64,000 nucleotides of DNA from DASQZK01 sp963732905 (lineage in GTDB: Bacteria; Bacteroidota; Bacteroidia; Bacteroidales; GCA-2748055): assembly GCA_963732905.1 (NCBI GenBank), contig CAVTBM010000008.1, positions 1,240,001 to 1,304,000 on the forward strand, written 5' to 3'. The notes beneath the pieces are model-generated. The model did no database searches and was not told the origin of the DNA. It saw only the letters and a list, made by a program, of their open reading frames with translations. The position numbers were made by a program, and so were the translations under genes. Position 1 is the first letter of the stretch. Every line of letters starts with the position of its first letter. Positions 27,884 to 38,027 of this stretch are shown here, piece by piece.

Positions 27884-27945
27884 GATATCAAAACTATCAT
27901 TTGGAAGCTATATTTGCTTAGTCTTACAGAATAAATATAAGCAGA

Positions 27946-30066
27946 ATGAAAAACAAATTTTTTATTCTCTTCATTTTATTGAACAGTATTGCAGGTACAG
28001 TTACATCACAGATTCCGGATTTATCAAAAATTAAAAGCGATAAAGAAAAGGTAAAGGCATGGCTTGATTACTGCAGTGTTCTTCGCTTAAATAAGAATGG
28101 TGCAAAAGATAATTATGTTGCCCTGCAGCACGCAGGATTAAAAGGTTTGCAATTAGTAAAAAATGATGATGATGAAGACAAAGCCAGTTTTTTATTATAT
28201 ACAGCGCTTGGATATTATTACCAGATAAAATTTGACAGCGCTCAATATTATTTTTATGAAAGCCTGCATAGGGCACAACAGGCGAAATCAACCAAACTTA
28301 TCGCAGGTGCATGTGAGGCATTGATGAGTATCAATTTTCAATTGCAACAACCAGGTAAAGTTGATGAATGCAAAAATATTCTTCAAACCATTGCTGACAC
28401 TACAAAAGATAAATCAATTCTGCAGGATATATATTCAGCATTTGGAAGTTATTACCAGCAAAAGTCTTTTTACAGTATGGCGCAGGATTATTTTATTAAG
28501 AGCATTCAGTTACGTGAAAAAGATGTAGACACCACACAAAATTCTAAAGCAAAATTCGATTATGCCATTCAATGCGACCAACTTTCCAAATTATATCTTA
28601 ATACGGAAATGCCTGATAAAAGTCTGGCAGTTCTTAGACAGGGTGAGCGTTTCGCAGATATTTCACCTCTCGTAAGCAATCGTTTATTAAGCTCTTTTGT
28701 TGAGGCATTTACTACTTCAGGCAATATTGATTCAGCATTGCATTATAATAATCTTCTTGCCATACGTACAAAGAATCAATCTATATTTCCTTCAGAAATA
28801 GTTTCTTCTAATCTCAATATCGCAATATATTATATTGATCATAAGGAATATAATAAAGCGGTTCCCTATGTTAATAAAGGTGATTCAATTGCTGCAATTA
28901 TTCAATCTCCTTTTTTAATTTTTCAGGCACAAATGATAAAGGGAAGATATCTTGAAGAGACAGGCAAGTTCGAGCAGGCTATATCGTTATTAACCCTGGC
29001 GTTACCGGTTGCCCAAGAACTTGACAAAGGTCTATATTCAAACATCTTACAGTCTATGGCCCTTGCTTATAAAGGGAAAGGGGATTTAAAAAATGCTTTA
29101 CAATATTATGAGAAGTATTCTCAGGCGAAGGATACTCTTATGAAAGAAAAAATGTCAAGGACCTTCGCGGACCTGGAAACACATTATCAAACCAATGAAA
29201 AAGAAAACCGCATCGCCTCACTCAAACAGCAAAATAAACTGGATGTGTTAGAACTTAAGCAAGCTTCCAATACGAGAACATTATTAATTTTAGGGTTAAT
29301 CAGTTTAGGAATTTTTTCATTACTGCTTTATTACATTTACCGAAATAAAGAAAGACTTATCAAATTGCTTAACCAGCGCAATCAGCAATTAGATGAACTT
29401 AACAACGAACTCTCAATTGCCAACGACACAAAAGCAAAACTGTTTGGGGTTATCAGCCATGACCTGAGGTCGCCTGTAAGCAGCATCGTGCAGTTATTAC
29501 ATTTACAAAAAGAAAACCCGGAATATTTTAATTCAGAATCACACAATCAATACAATGAGCGTTTAAATAAAGCTTCTGAAAATGTTTTGGAAACAATGGA
29601 AGATCTTTTATTATGGAGCAAAAGCCAGATGAACAATTTTACTCCACAATATAAAAAAATTATGATAGCTCCTTTACTGTTTCAGGAAGCAGAACTTTTT
29701 GAAGAGCAAATCAAAGAGAAAGAACTGAATATAATCATAAACGTTAGACCTGAAATCACTCAAGATACGGATGAGAATTTTATCATAGTCATATTAAGAA
29801 ATTTAATTCAGAATGCGATAAAACAATGCGATAATAAAGCAAATATTATAATTAATGCAGATGTCAACACCATTACAATCACAAACCCTTCGGTCAATAA
29901 AAATGCATCAGATTTAAATTCTATGTTGCAACAAACTCAAATCAACAGTAAATATTACGGACTGGGTTTACAGATTGTAAAAGACCTGGCCACACGACTT
30001 GGTATTAAAATATTTTATAAACAGCTGGATGATTCCACCATAACAGCAGTATTAAGCTGGATATAA
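27946..30066 (+). CDS. Hybrid-type TPR sensor histidine kinase
   Basis: A 706-residue sensor kinase with signal peptide (about 1-21), a periplasmic TPR-type helical repeat region (about 60-400), one membrane helix (about 445-465), a coiled coil, and a cytoplasmic HisKA domain with phospho-acceptor His505 in GVISHDLRSPVSS. The HATPase domain follows (N-box ILRNLIQNAIKQ, G-box YGLGLQIVKDLATRLG). This is the plan of Bacteroidota kinases that pair with LytTR or LuxR-type regulators. The natural partner is the frameshifted LytTR gene at 25459. A -7-like TATATTTG lies at 27909-27916, 26 bases past the repeat element's end, so the element may supply part of its promoter region. Confidence 0.88.
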   Translation: MKNKFFILFILLNSIAGTVTSQIPDLSKIKSDKEKVKAWLDYCSVLRLNKNGAKDNYVALQHAGLKGLQLVKNDDDEDKASFLLYTALGYYYQIKFDSAQYYFYESLHRAQQAKSTKLIAGACEALMSINFQLQQPGKVDECKNILQTIADTTKDKSILQDIYSAFGSYYQQKSFYSMAQDYFIKSIQLREKDVDTTQNSKAKFDYAIQCDQLSKLYLNTEMPDKSLAVLRQGERFADISPLVSNRLLSSFVEAFTTSGNIDSALHYNNLLAIRTKNQSIFPSEIVSSNLNIAIYYIDHKEYNKAVPYVNKGDSIAAIIQSPFLIFQAQMIKGRYLEETGKFEQAISLLTLALPVAQELDKGLYSNILQSMALAYKGKGDLKNALQYYEKYSQAKDTLMKEKMSRTFADLETHYQTNEKENRIASLKQQNKLDVLELKQASNTRTLLILGLISLGIFSLLLYYIYRNKERLIKLLNQRNQQLDELNNELSIANDTKAKLFGVISHDLRSPVSSIVQLLHLQKENPEYFNSESHNQYNERLNKASENVLETMEDLLLWSKSQMNNFTPQYKKIMIAPLLFQEAELFEEQIKEKELNIIINVRPEITQDTDENFIIVILRNLIQNAIKQCDNKANIIINADVNTITITNPSVNKNASDLNSMLQQTQINSKYYGLGLQIVKDLATRLGIKIFYKQLDDSTITAVLSWI

Positions 30067-30426
30067 TATAAGCACATCCACAATTATATAACGCTGGCTC
30101 ATGTCTGAATATGCAAAGTTTTGCATGCTTCCCTGGTTACGCAAAATCATTTTTCGACTGATAGTATTCCCATTTAAGATGTAGTTAATGTACAAAAAAT
30201 CGGTATAAAAGACTTTTCCGGGGCTGGCATTGAACGTATGTTGCAGGCACGTAGTTTGCAAGTCCATGAAAAGGAATTGGCTCTTGCCATCATTTCCTGA
30301 CACAAACTCCGTTCGCAGATGACCGTCTCAGTATGCCTGCATAACCACTTAACCCCAATGTTTTAAAACGCGTGTTATAGGCACGCATTTTTCTGTCGTT
30401 AAATTGTTTCAACTCATAACCTGTTC
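30067..30426. other. Intergenic stretch with an attC-like half site
   Basis: No intact gene is visible. A minus-strand open frame (about 30052-30303) without recognisable similarity may be a remnant. CCCCAATGTTTTA (about 30354-30366) followed by GTTATAGGCACGC closely matches the right arm of the palindrome at 60795-60927, but no left arm is found. Next to it, CATTTTTCTGTCG(T)TAAATTGTTTC also occurs beside nhaA copy 1 (about 17283-17305), marking the edge of the nhaA duplication. Confidence 0.45.
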
Positions 30427-30616
30427 AATCTTCCCCTTTTCCACTACTCCAAAATTAATCTGTGTTATCTGAGTAATCTGTGTTTAATCTTCCCCCTTTC
30501 CCAACACTCCAAAATTAATCTGTGTTATCTGAGTAATCTGTGTTTAATCTTCCCCTTTTTCCAACACTCCAAAATTAATCTGTGTTATCTGAGTAATCTG
30601 TGTTTAATCTTCCCCG
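30427..30616. repeat. Three tandem 60-bp repeats
   Basis: AAAATTAATCTGTGTTATCT and the following GAGTAATCTGTGTTTAATCT recur with a period of exactly 60 (lines starting near 30450, 30510 and 30570). The last copy is read as the C-terminus of nhaA copy 2, so the insertion or expansion happened at the gene's 3' end. Confidence 0.85.
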
Positions 30617-31748
30617 TCATTTTAAGTGTCAGATTCAGAAAGATAAATCCGATTGTCCCTGCGATTAATGAAGCGATAAGAATTGCAATTTTAGAATCGT
30701 TTACGATGACTGTATTGTCAAACGCAAGAAGCGTAATGAAGATAGCCATTGTAAAACCGATACCGGCTAAAAATCCTGCTCCAATAATATTTTTCCATTT
30801 CAAATCAGACGGTAATGCACAAATTCCCAGGCTAACACCAATGAATGAAAAGAGCCAAATACCCAGAGGTTTCCCGATTATCAGCCCTGAGATAATGCCT
30901 AAGCTGTTTGTTTGTCCTAAACCACTTAACCAACTTTCGCCAATTGAAATGCAAGTATTGGCTATTGCAAACAATGGCAGAATTAGAAATGCTACCGGTT
31001 TATGCAGGAAATGCTGAAGAATAAATGAAGGGGATTTCTCCCCACCGTTACCAAATGGAATGGCCAGCGCCAGTAAAACTCCTGTTATTGTAGCGTGAAC
31101 GCCTGAATGCAGCATAAAATACCACATCGCTATACCACCAATTAAATAAGGTATTAAATTGAAAACCTTAAGTCGGTTGAGAAGAATAAGCAAACCCCAA
31201 ATGCCCAATGCAATAAACAAATTTGTAAAAACCAATGAAGTCGTGTAGAAAATGGCAATGATTATGATTGCTCCTAAGTCATCCACAATTGCAACAGCCA
31301 GTAAAAATATTTTTAGTGAGGCCGGAACACGATTTCCCAAAAGTGATAAAATTCCAATTGCAAAAGCAATGTCCGTTGCCATTGGAATCCCCGCACCCGA
31401 TTGTGTGTCTGTCCCGAAGTTGAACAATAAAAATAATCCCGCTGGAAAAAGCATACCACCTATTGCTGCGAAGATTGGCAATGAAGCTTTTTTTACGTCG
31501 GAAAGTTCTCCGTTGTATAATTCCCGTTCTAATTCCAAACCAATGAGAAGGAAAAAGATCGTCATTAATCCGTCATTAATCCAATGAACGATACTGTGTC
31601 CGCCCAAATCAAAATGCCAAAAATTGATATAGCTTGTCTGCCAGGCAGAGTTCGCAAGAACAAGTGAAAGAACTGTTACGAAAACTAAAATCAGTCCACC
31701 TGCTTTTTCGCTGTTAAAAAATTCGTTGAACAGTTTTGTTAATTTCAT
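30585..31748 (-). CDS. nhaA: Na+/H+ antiporter NhaA, copy 2
   Basis: A 387-residue antiporter nearly identical to copy 1 at 17315, with the same ion-binding motifs (VDDLGAI, GIPMATDIAFAIG, GIGFTMAIF). After LTL the copies part. This one continues KMTGKIKHRLLR, encoded by the junction and the 60-bp repeat, so neither C-terminus is clearly ancestral. Identity extends upstream through TTTTTTGTTC at 31781. Synonymous changes are few (for example near 31271), which implies recent duplication or gene conversion. Confidence 0.93.
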   Translation of the reverse strand: MKLTKLFNEFFNSEKAGGLILVFVTVLSLVLANSAWQTSYINFWHFDLGGHSIVHWINDGLMTIFFLLIGLELERELYNGELSDVKKASLPIFAAIGGMLFPAGLFLLFNFGTDTQSGAGIPMATDIAFAIGILSLLGNRVPASLKIFLLAVAIVDDLGAIIIIAIFYTTSLVFTNLFIALGIWGLLILLNRLKVFNLIPYLIGGIAMWYFMLHSGVHATITGVLLALAIPFGNGGEKSPSFILQHFLHKPVAFLILPLFAIANTCISIGESWLSGLGQTNSLGIISGLIIGKPLGIWLFSFIGVSLGICALPSDLKWKNIIGAGFLAGIGFTMAIFITLLAFDNTVIVNDSKIAILIASLIAGTIGFIFLNLTLKMTGKIKHRLLR

Positions 31749-31935
31749 CTTATTTATCTACAAGTGCCATATTTTTTGTTCAGAGATTACATATTTGGCT
31801 GACGTTTGGCATCATGGTCAGTAAGGGATTGCGGGTAAATCACCTATCAGGATACAACGAATTTTATGAGGACCACCTGGGCATCGAAACCCAAGGAAAC
31901 CCTTATTTACTATACCGCGTCTTAGTGGCTGTTCT

Positions 31936-32805
31936 TCATTTATTTAACCCTATTGCCATTTTATAGGCCAATGCGGCGTCGGGAAGTGGTGATAGAGTAT
32001 CAAACATAATATTGTAAGTTCCTTTTTCTGATAGTTCATTAGCAACTTTCTTTATTAAAGCTAAAGTAGCTTTCATCAAACTTGAACCCAGGCTTAAACG
32101 GGCGACACCTAATTCCTGCAGTTCACGAACAGATGGAGGCAATCCTGCCCCGATTGAAGGATTTGAAAGAATATTAACTGGGGCATTAATTTCCTTAACC
32201 AGTGTTGAAATGGTTTCTTTTTCCCATACAGGCTGAACAAATATGCAGTCTGCACCTGCTTCCCGGTATTTGTTGCCACGCTTTATTGATTCAGATAATT
32301 TTTCCCGTGGCGAACCTGACGATGTATAAAATGAATCAGTCCTTGCATTAATTACCAGATGAAATCCCAGTGAATCTGATAATGCACGAATAGCTGATAT
32401 TCTTTCACAAAACTCCATCTCGTCAATTAATGCCGGACTTAAATCAATGCTGTCTTCAATGTTTATTCCAACAATTCCAGTTGCAATGATCTTTTTAACC
32501 GAATCAATAATTTCATTTAGATCTTTTCCGTATCCGGCTTCTATATCCACTGTTACCGGAACTTGTACTCCATTAACGATCCCCTTTATCGCTTCAATCA
32601 TTTCTGACAATTTTATGACCTGGCTGTCAGGATAACCTAAAGAGGCAGCTATTCCCATACTTGTTGTAGCGATTGCTTTATAGCCACATGCTTCTATTAA
32701 TTTAGAACTTCCGATGTCCCATGAGTTTAAAAGAACCAAAATTTCCGGGTCCTGATGAAATTTCAGGAACATTTCAGCTTTTTCTTTTTGAATACTTGAA
32801 ACCAT
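31936..32805 (-). CDS. Isocitrate lyase/PEP mutase superfamily protein
   Basis: A 289-residue TIM-barrel enzyme of the ICL/PEPM superfamily. Visible marks: LLNSWDIGSSKLIEACGYKA, IATTSMGIAASLGYPD, the metal-binding VTVDIEAGYG, GINIEDSI and NARTDSF. Relatives cleave 2-methylisocitrate or oxaloacetate, or form C-P bonds. The typical KKCGH-like lyase loop is not visible, so the reaction is open. It is a single gene with a 230-base spacer to the nhaA copy. Confidence 0.82.
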   Translation of the reverse strand: MVSSIQKEKAEMFLKFHQDPEILVLLNSWDIGSSKLIEACGYKAIATTSMGIAASLGYPDSQVIKLSEMIEAIKGIVNGVQVPVTVDIEAGYGKDLNEIIDSVKKIIATGIVGINIEDSIDLSPALIDEMEFCERISAIRALSDSLGFHLVINARTDSFYTSSGSPREKLSESIKRGNKYREAGADCIFVQPVWEKETISTLVKEINAPVNILSNPSIGAGLPPSVRELQELGVARLSLGSSLMKATLALIKKVANELSEKGTYNIMFDTLSPLPDAALAYKMAIGLNK

Positions 32806-32994
32806 ATTCTTGTTTTTTTATTGTTTTATACAAAAAAATCTAACTTCTCCTTGAATTGCCACTAACGATTGAATAAACAATTCCCACAGAGTTTTTCTTT
32901 TTCTTCTAAACTCAAATACATTAACAATCCATCGTTAACAATTACTATTTTTCCAGCAGGAAAATTTTTTATGCCTGAATTACTCTAAATTATC

Positions 32995-34977
32995 ACTGCT
33001 GTCCGGTAAACCGAATAGGTGTTGCACACCCTACGGGGCGCCGTGTTTGATGTTGTGCATCGTTCTATCGCTCGCTGCCTCCTATGGGAGGCTTTGTTCA
33101 TCGTGATTGCGAAATTTTGTGATCAAAATGTTGATCTTTGGCGCGATATGGCTAATTATCAATCAACGTATAATCCAAAAAGACCCCATCGGGGTCAGAG
33201 AGCGATAGAATATTTGACAGGAAAGGTTCCCCGGCGCCCTGTAGGGTGCGCAACCAATTTTGAAAAGAGAATAGAGTCGTCCATCGTTCTACCGCTGGCG
33301 GCCTCCTATGGGAGGCTTTATATATCGTGATTGCGAAATTTTGTGATCAAAATGTTGATTGTTGTCACGAAATGGCTAATTATCAATCAACGTATAATCC
33401 AAAAAGACCCCATCGGGGTCAGAGAGCGATAGAATATTTGACAGGAAAGGTTCCCCGGCGCCCCGTAGGGTGTGCAACCAATTTTGAAAAGAGAATAGAG
33501 TCATCCATCGTTCTACCGCTCGCGGCCTCCTATGGGAGGCTTTGTTCATCGTGATTGCGAAATTTTTTGGATCAAAATGTTGATCTTTGGCGCGATATGG
33601 CTAATTATCAATCAACGTATAATCCAAAAAGACCCCATCGGGGTCAGAGAGCGATAGAATATTTGACAGGAAAGGTTCCCCGGCGCCCTGTAGGGTGCGC
33701 AACCAATTTTGAAAAGAGAATAGAGTCGTCCATCGTTCTACCGCTGGCGGCCTCCTATGGGAGGCTTTGTTCATCGTGATTGCGAAATTTTTTGGATCAA
33801 AATGTTGATCTTTGGCGCGATATGGCTAATTATCAATCAACGTATAATCCAAAAAGACCCCATCGGGGTCAGAGAGCGATAGAATATTTGACAGGAAAGG
33901 TTCCCCGGCGCCCTGTAGGGTGCGCAACCAATTTTGAAAAGAGAATAGAGTCGTCCATCGTTCTACCGCTCGCGGCCTCCTATGGGAGGCTTTATATATC
34001 GTGATTGCGAAATTTTTTGGATCAAAATGTTGATTGTTGGCACGAAATGGCTAATTATCAATCAACGTATAATCCAAAAAGACCCCATCGGGGTCAGAGA
34101 GCGATAGAATATTTGACAGGAAAGGTTCCCCGGCGCCCTGTAGGGTGCGCAACCAATTTTGAAAAGAGAATAGAGTTGTCCATCGTTCTACCGCTGGCGG
34201 CCTCCTATGGGAGGCTTTATATATCGTGATTGCGAAATTTTTTGGATCAAAATGTTGATCTTTGGCACGAAATGGCTAATTATCAATCAACGTATAATCC
34301 AAAAAGACCCCATCGGGGTCAGAGAGCGATAGAATATTTGACAGGAAAGGTTCCCCGGCGCCCTGTAGGGTGCGCAACCAATTTTGAAAAGAGAATAGAG
34401 TCGTCCATCGTTCTACCGCTGGCGGCCTCCTATGGGAGGCTTTGTTCATCGTGATTGCGAAATTTTGGATCAAAATGTTGATCGTTGGCATGAAATGGCT
34501 AATTATCAATCAACGTATAATCCAAAAAGACCCCATCGGGGTCAGAGAGCGATAGAATATTTGACAGGAAAGGTTCCCCGGCGCCCTGTAGGGTGCGCAA
34601 CCAATTTTGAAAAGAGAATAGAGTCGTCCATCGTTCTACCGCTGGCGGCCTCCTATGGGAGGCTTTATTCATCGTGATTGCGAAATTTTTTGGATCAAAA
34701 TGTTGATCTTTGGCGCGATATGGCTAATTATCAATCAACGTATAATCCAAAAAGACCCCATCGGGGTCAGAGAGCGATAGAATATTTGACAGGAAAGGTT
34801 CCCCGGCGCCCCGTAGGGTGCGCAACAAATTTTGAAAAGAGAATAGGGGAAATCGATATGAAATTCCATAATCTTTGAAAAAAGGGGCCTTGCTTTTGAA
34901 ATTTAATTCCAGACTTCAGATTATCAGGAAATTATAAGGAGAAAATTACCTATTTTTGATTCTACCGGACACCAGTG
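32995..34977 (+). repeat. 225-bp tandem repeat array, copy 2 (eight units) in an element with terminal inverted repeats
   Basis: GACCCCATCGGGGTC occurs at 33182, 33406, 33631, 33856, 34081, 34306, 34529 and 34754 (spacing 223-225). The left edge CTGTCCGGTAAACCGAATA (about 32999-33017) and right edge TACCGGACACCAG (34963-34975) are inverted copies of each other over TGTCCGGTA, as in the single-unit element at 44399. The unique tail after the last unit equals that of copy 1. Units are very similar to one another, so expansion looks recent. Confidence 0.85.
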
Positions 34978-35218
34978 ATTTTAGAGATAATTATTAATTT
35001 CATTAATGTATAAATAAAAGCGAAACATAGTATACACGAAAAATACCAGTAAAGCATATGAATTTAATAAAAATAGCATGATGCTGTATATTCGAAAATT
35101 TATCGTGGTCATACTTTCATCGTATAATCATTATCGGGCATAAGAAGAGAATATTTCTGTTTAAATTATAGTGATACAGTTAAACAATATCTTAGAAAAG
35201 AATCTGAAAATACCATAT

Positions 35219-37540
35219 ATGAAAAAACTATATTATCTTGGTTTACTTCTCTCAGTATTACTAAGCGGTTGCAAAAATGAAAATCCAAAAGCAGGATATA
35301 TTAATCCATTTATTGGAGCGGTGACTTATGGTGAAGAAACATCAAATATTCATGGATATGGGAAGACTTTTCCAGGTGCCACAACTCCTCATGGATTAGT
35401 ACAACTTAGTCCTGATACCCGTACAGGTGGTGATAATGGTTGCGGATATTCATGGAATCACACTACAATAGAAGGTTTTAGTTTTACGCACATGAGTGGT
35501 GTCGGTTGGAATGGAGATCTGGGTAATTTTTTAGTTATGCCAACCATTGGGAAACTTCATACAAACAAGGGAGATGACGGGCATCCGGAAACTGGTTACC
35601 GTTCCCGGTTTTCACATGATCATGAAAGTGCTGAAGCGGGGTATTACAGTGTACTGCTTACCGACTATAATATCAAGGCTGAATTAAGTGCTGCACCCAG
35701 AGCAGGTATCATCCGATTTACTTTTCCGGAGAGCGACAGTTCAAGAATTCAAATCGATTTATCGCGCCGTGTCGGTGGTACTTCAACAGAACAATATGTC
35801 AAAATTGAAAATGAGAACACCATCAGCGGATGGATGAAATGTCCACCTGAAGGCGGTGGCTGGGGCAACGGTGACGGGCATCCCGACTATACAGTTTATT
35901 TCTATTGTCAGTTCAGCAAACCCTTGAAAGATTATGGCGTCTGGAGCGTGAATGTGCCTGATGAAATGATCCGTAAGAATAATGAAGTTGCAAGCGAACA
36001 GTTTCAAAACCTGGTTTCAAAGGCTGCTATTCAAATGAACGTTAAAGAATTTCAGGGAAAGCATACTGGTTTCTTTACAAATTTCAAGACCCGTAAGAAT
36101 GAAAAGGTACTGTTGAAAAGCGGCATTTCCTTTGTTAGTATTGAAGGTGCCAGATTAAACCTGGAAAAGGAGATTCCTGATTTTAACTTCGAAAAAGTAG
36201 TTCATAATGCAAAATCATTATGGAATGAGGCTCTTGCTTCAATTTCTGTAGAGGGTGCTGATGAACGTGATAAAGTTATATTTTACACTGCACTCTACCA
36301 TACAATGATAGACCCCAGGTCATATACAGATGAGGATGGGAAATATATTGGAGGTGATCGGAAAGTACATGTGTCCAACCAGTTCACCTACCATACTATT
36401 TTTAGCGGATGGGATGTATTCCGTTCTCAGTTTCCCTTGCAGACCATTATTAATCCTAAACTTGTAAATGATGAGATAAACTCTTTAATCCAATTGGCTG
36501 AATTAAGTGGTAAAAAATATTATTCCCGCTGGGAATTTCTTAATTCCTATTCAGGATGTATGATCGGCAATCCGGCAGTTTCCGTCATTGTTGACGCGTA
36601 TGAAAAGGGAATCCGAAATTACGATATAGACAAGGCTTTTCAGTATTGTAAGAATACTGTCGATTTATTTGGAAACGGAAAATTAGGATATGTTCCCTAT
36701 AATGAACCCGGTTCTTCATCCATATTTGTGGCCGCCTCAATATCTGAAACCCTGGAATATGCTTATTCTGATTGGTGCATGGGCAGATTTGCCGAATCAT
36801 TAAACAGAAGTGAGATCGCTAAAGAGTACTATGAGAGAAGCAGAAATTATAAAAATATATGGAATGATGAAGTTCATTGGTTCCGTTCCAGAGATGATAA
36901 GGGGGGTTGGGCAAAATGGGAAGGTAAAGCTACCCAGGGGAAACTGGGGGGCCAGGGCTGTGTCGAGAGTAATCCCTACCAGCAGGGATGGTTTGTGCCA
37001 TATGATATTCAGGGATTGGCAAAATTGATGGGTGGCAAAGACTCTATCCAAAAAGAGCTCATTCAATTTTTCGATAAAACACCGCAAGATTTCTCCTGGA
37101 ATAACTATTACAATCATGCCAATGAACCGGTCCATCATGTCCCCTTCATATTTAATGAGATAGGTCTTCCGGCTTTAACGCAAAAATGGACAAGACTCAT
37201 TTGTAAAAATGCCTACGGCGATGGTCCGTTTGGTTTATGCGGGAATGAGGATTGCGGTCAGATGTCAGCATGGTATGTGTTGGCTGCTATCGGCCTGCAT
37301 CCGATAAATCCCGGAGATAATAAATATCAAATTACAAGTCCTGTTTTCAGCAAGGTTGAACTGCAGCTGGATGACGATTATTATCATGGTAATAAATTTA
37401 CCATTATCGCTCATCATAATTCAGAAGAAAATATCTATATAAAATCCATCAGGTTAAACGGGAAGAAACTTGACAGATGGTGGATATCACATAGTGAAAT
37501 TGTAAATGGTGGTTTATTGGAATTGGAAATGGGACAATAA
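35219..37540 (+). CDS. GH92 family alpha-mannosidase, lipoprotein
   Basis: A 773-residue calcium-dependent exo-alpha-mannosidase of glycoside hydrolase family 92, removing terminal mannose from glycoprotein-type glycans. Signal peptide with lipobox LLLSVLLSGC (Cys18) implies membrane anchoring. Hallmarks: FPGATTPHGLVQLSPDT, NGCGYSWNHTTIEGFS, FTHMSGVGW, FYTALYHTMIDPRSYTDEDG, SGWDVFRSQFPL and the C-terminal GNEDCGQMSAWYVLAAIGLH with PINPGDNKYQITSPVFSKV. The ATG at 35219 starts the signal peptide. It lies beside a fucose/rhamnose locus on the other strand, so a glycan-foraging role is likely. Confidence 0.94.
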   Translation: MKKLYYLGLLLSVLLSGCKNENPKAGYINPFIGAVTYGEETSNIHGYGKTFPGATTPHGLVQLSPDTRTGGDNGCGYSWNHTTIEGFSFTHMSGVGWNGDLGNFLVMPTIGKLHTNKGDDGHPETGYRSRFSHDHESAEAGYYSVLLTDYNIKAELSAAPRAGIIRFTFPESDSSRIQIDLSRRVGGTSTEQYVKIENENTISGWMKCPPEGGGWGNGDGHPDYTVYFYCQFSKPLKDYGVWSVNVPDEMIRKNNEVASEQFQNLVSKAAIQMNVKEFQGKHTGFFTNFKTRKNEKVLLKSGISFVSIEGARLNLEKEIPDFNFEKVVHNAKSLWNEALASISVEGADERDKVIFYTALYHTMIDPRSYTDEDGKYIGGDRKVHVSNQFTYHTIFSGWDVFRSQFPLQTIINPKLVNDEINSLIQLAELSGKKYYSRWEFLNSYSGCMIGNPAVSVIVDAYEKGIRNYDIDKAFQYCKNTVDLFGNGKLGYVPYNEPGSSSIFVAASISETLEYAYSDWCMGRFAESLNRSEIAKEYYERSRNYKNIWNDEVHWFRSRDDKGGWAKWEGKATQGKLGGQGCVESNPYQQGWFVPYDIQGLAKLMGGKDSIQKELIQFFDKTPQDFSWNNYYNHANEPVHHVPFIFNEIGLPALTQKWTRLICKNAYGDGPFGLCGNEDCGQMSAWYVLAAIGLHPINPGDNKYQITSPVFSKVELQLDDDYYHGNKFTIIAHHNSEENIYIKSIRLNGKKLDRWWISHSEIVNGGLLELEMGQ

Positions 37541-37679
37541 TCGCATGGTTGGTTAGCAGGTTTGGTTGGTCCCGGAAAATAGGTATTTAACACCTCCCCT
37601 ATCCGGAGACTTCAGAGGGAAGATGGTTTGTGGAAGATCTGACGCCCCGAAACGGAGACGCAGATCGCCTGAGAGCATG

Positions 37680-38000
37680 TCAGAAATGAAATACCTCTTC
37701 CATTCCGGCCCACCATTCTCCTTCCTCCCTGGTGTCAAGAGGTCTCTGCATGGGCATCATAATATCCCACCATTCCCGGGTTTTAGGGTCGGCAGCCATT
37801 TTGGCCATGTCAGCCCCAAAATCTTCACCCGTGTATTCAAAATAGGCAAACAAGAGACCATCCTTATGGAATATGGAATAATTGGTGATGTTGCATGTTC
37901 TGATCATTTCCAATACTTCCGGCCAGACAGCACTGTGATATTTCTTGTACTTTTCAAGCTGGCCGGGATCGACCCCGATAATTTGTCCTATCCGTTTCAT
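37680..38000 (-). CDS. L-rhamnose mutarotase family protein (RhaM-like)
   Basis: A 106-residue protein of the RhaM family, which interconverts alpha and beta anomers of L-rhamnose (relatives act on L-fucose). Marks: YKKYHSAVWPEVLEMIRTCN, NYSIFHKDGLLFAYFEYTG and REWWDIMMPMQRPLDTR. Length is normal. It is the last gene of a minus-strand group with GH29, a URO-D-like protein and a RhaT-type transporter. The neighbouring fucosidase makes fucose as likely a substrate as rhamnose. Confidence 0.88.
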   Translation of the reverse strand: MKRIGQIIGVDPGQLEKYKKYHSAVWPEVLEMIRTCNITNYSIFHKDGLLFAYFEYTGEDFGADMAKMAADPKTREWWDIMMPMQRPLDTREEGEWWAGMEEVFHF

Positions 38001-38027
38001 GGTAACTGATTTGATTGATTATTCAGG

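Noticed and set aside
26394..34770. The arrays as CRISPR.
   Set aside because: Period is ~225 bp with nearly identical whole units and no short repeat/unique spacer pattern, and no cas genes are present.
26265..34878. Chains of 74-75-residue ORFs in the 225-bp arrays (RPHRGQRAIEYLTGKVPRRP).
   Set aside because: Each unit contains a TGA, the peptides follow directly from palindromic DNA (GACCCCATCGGGGTC), and unit-length changes alter the frame; DNA-level repeats explain them.
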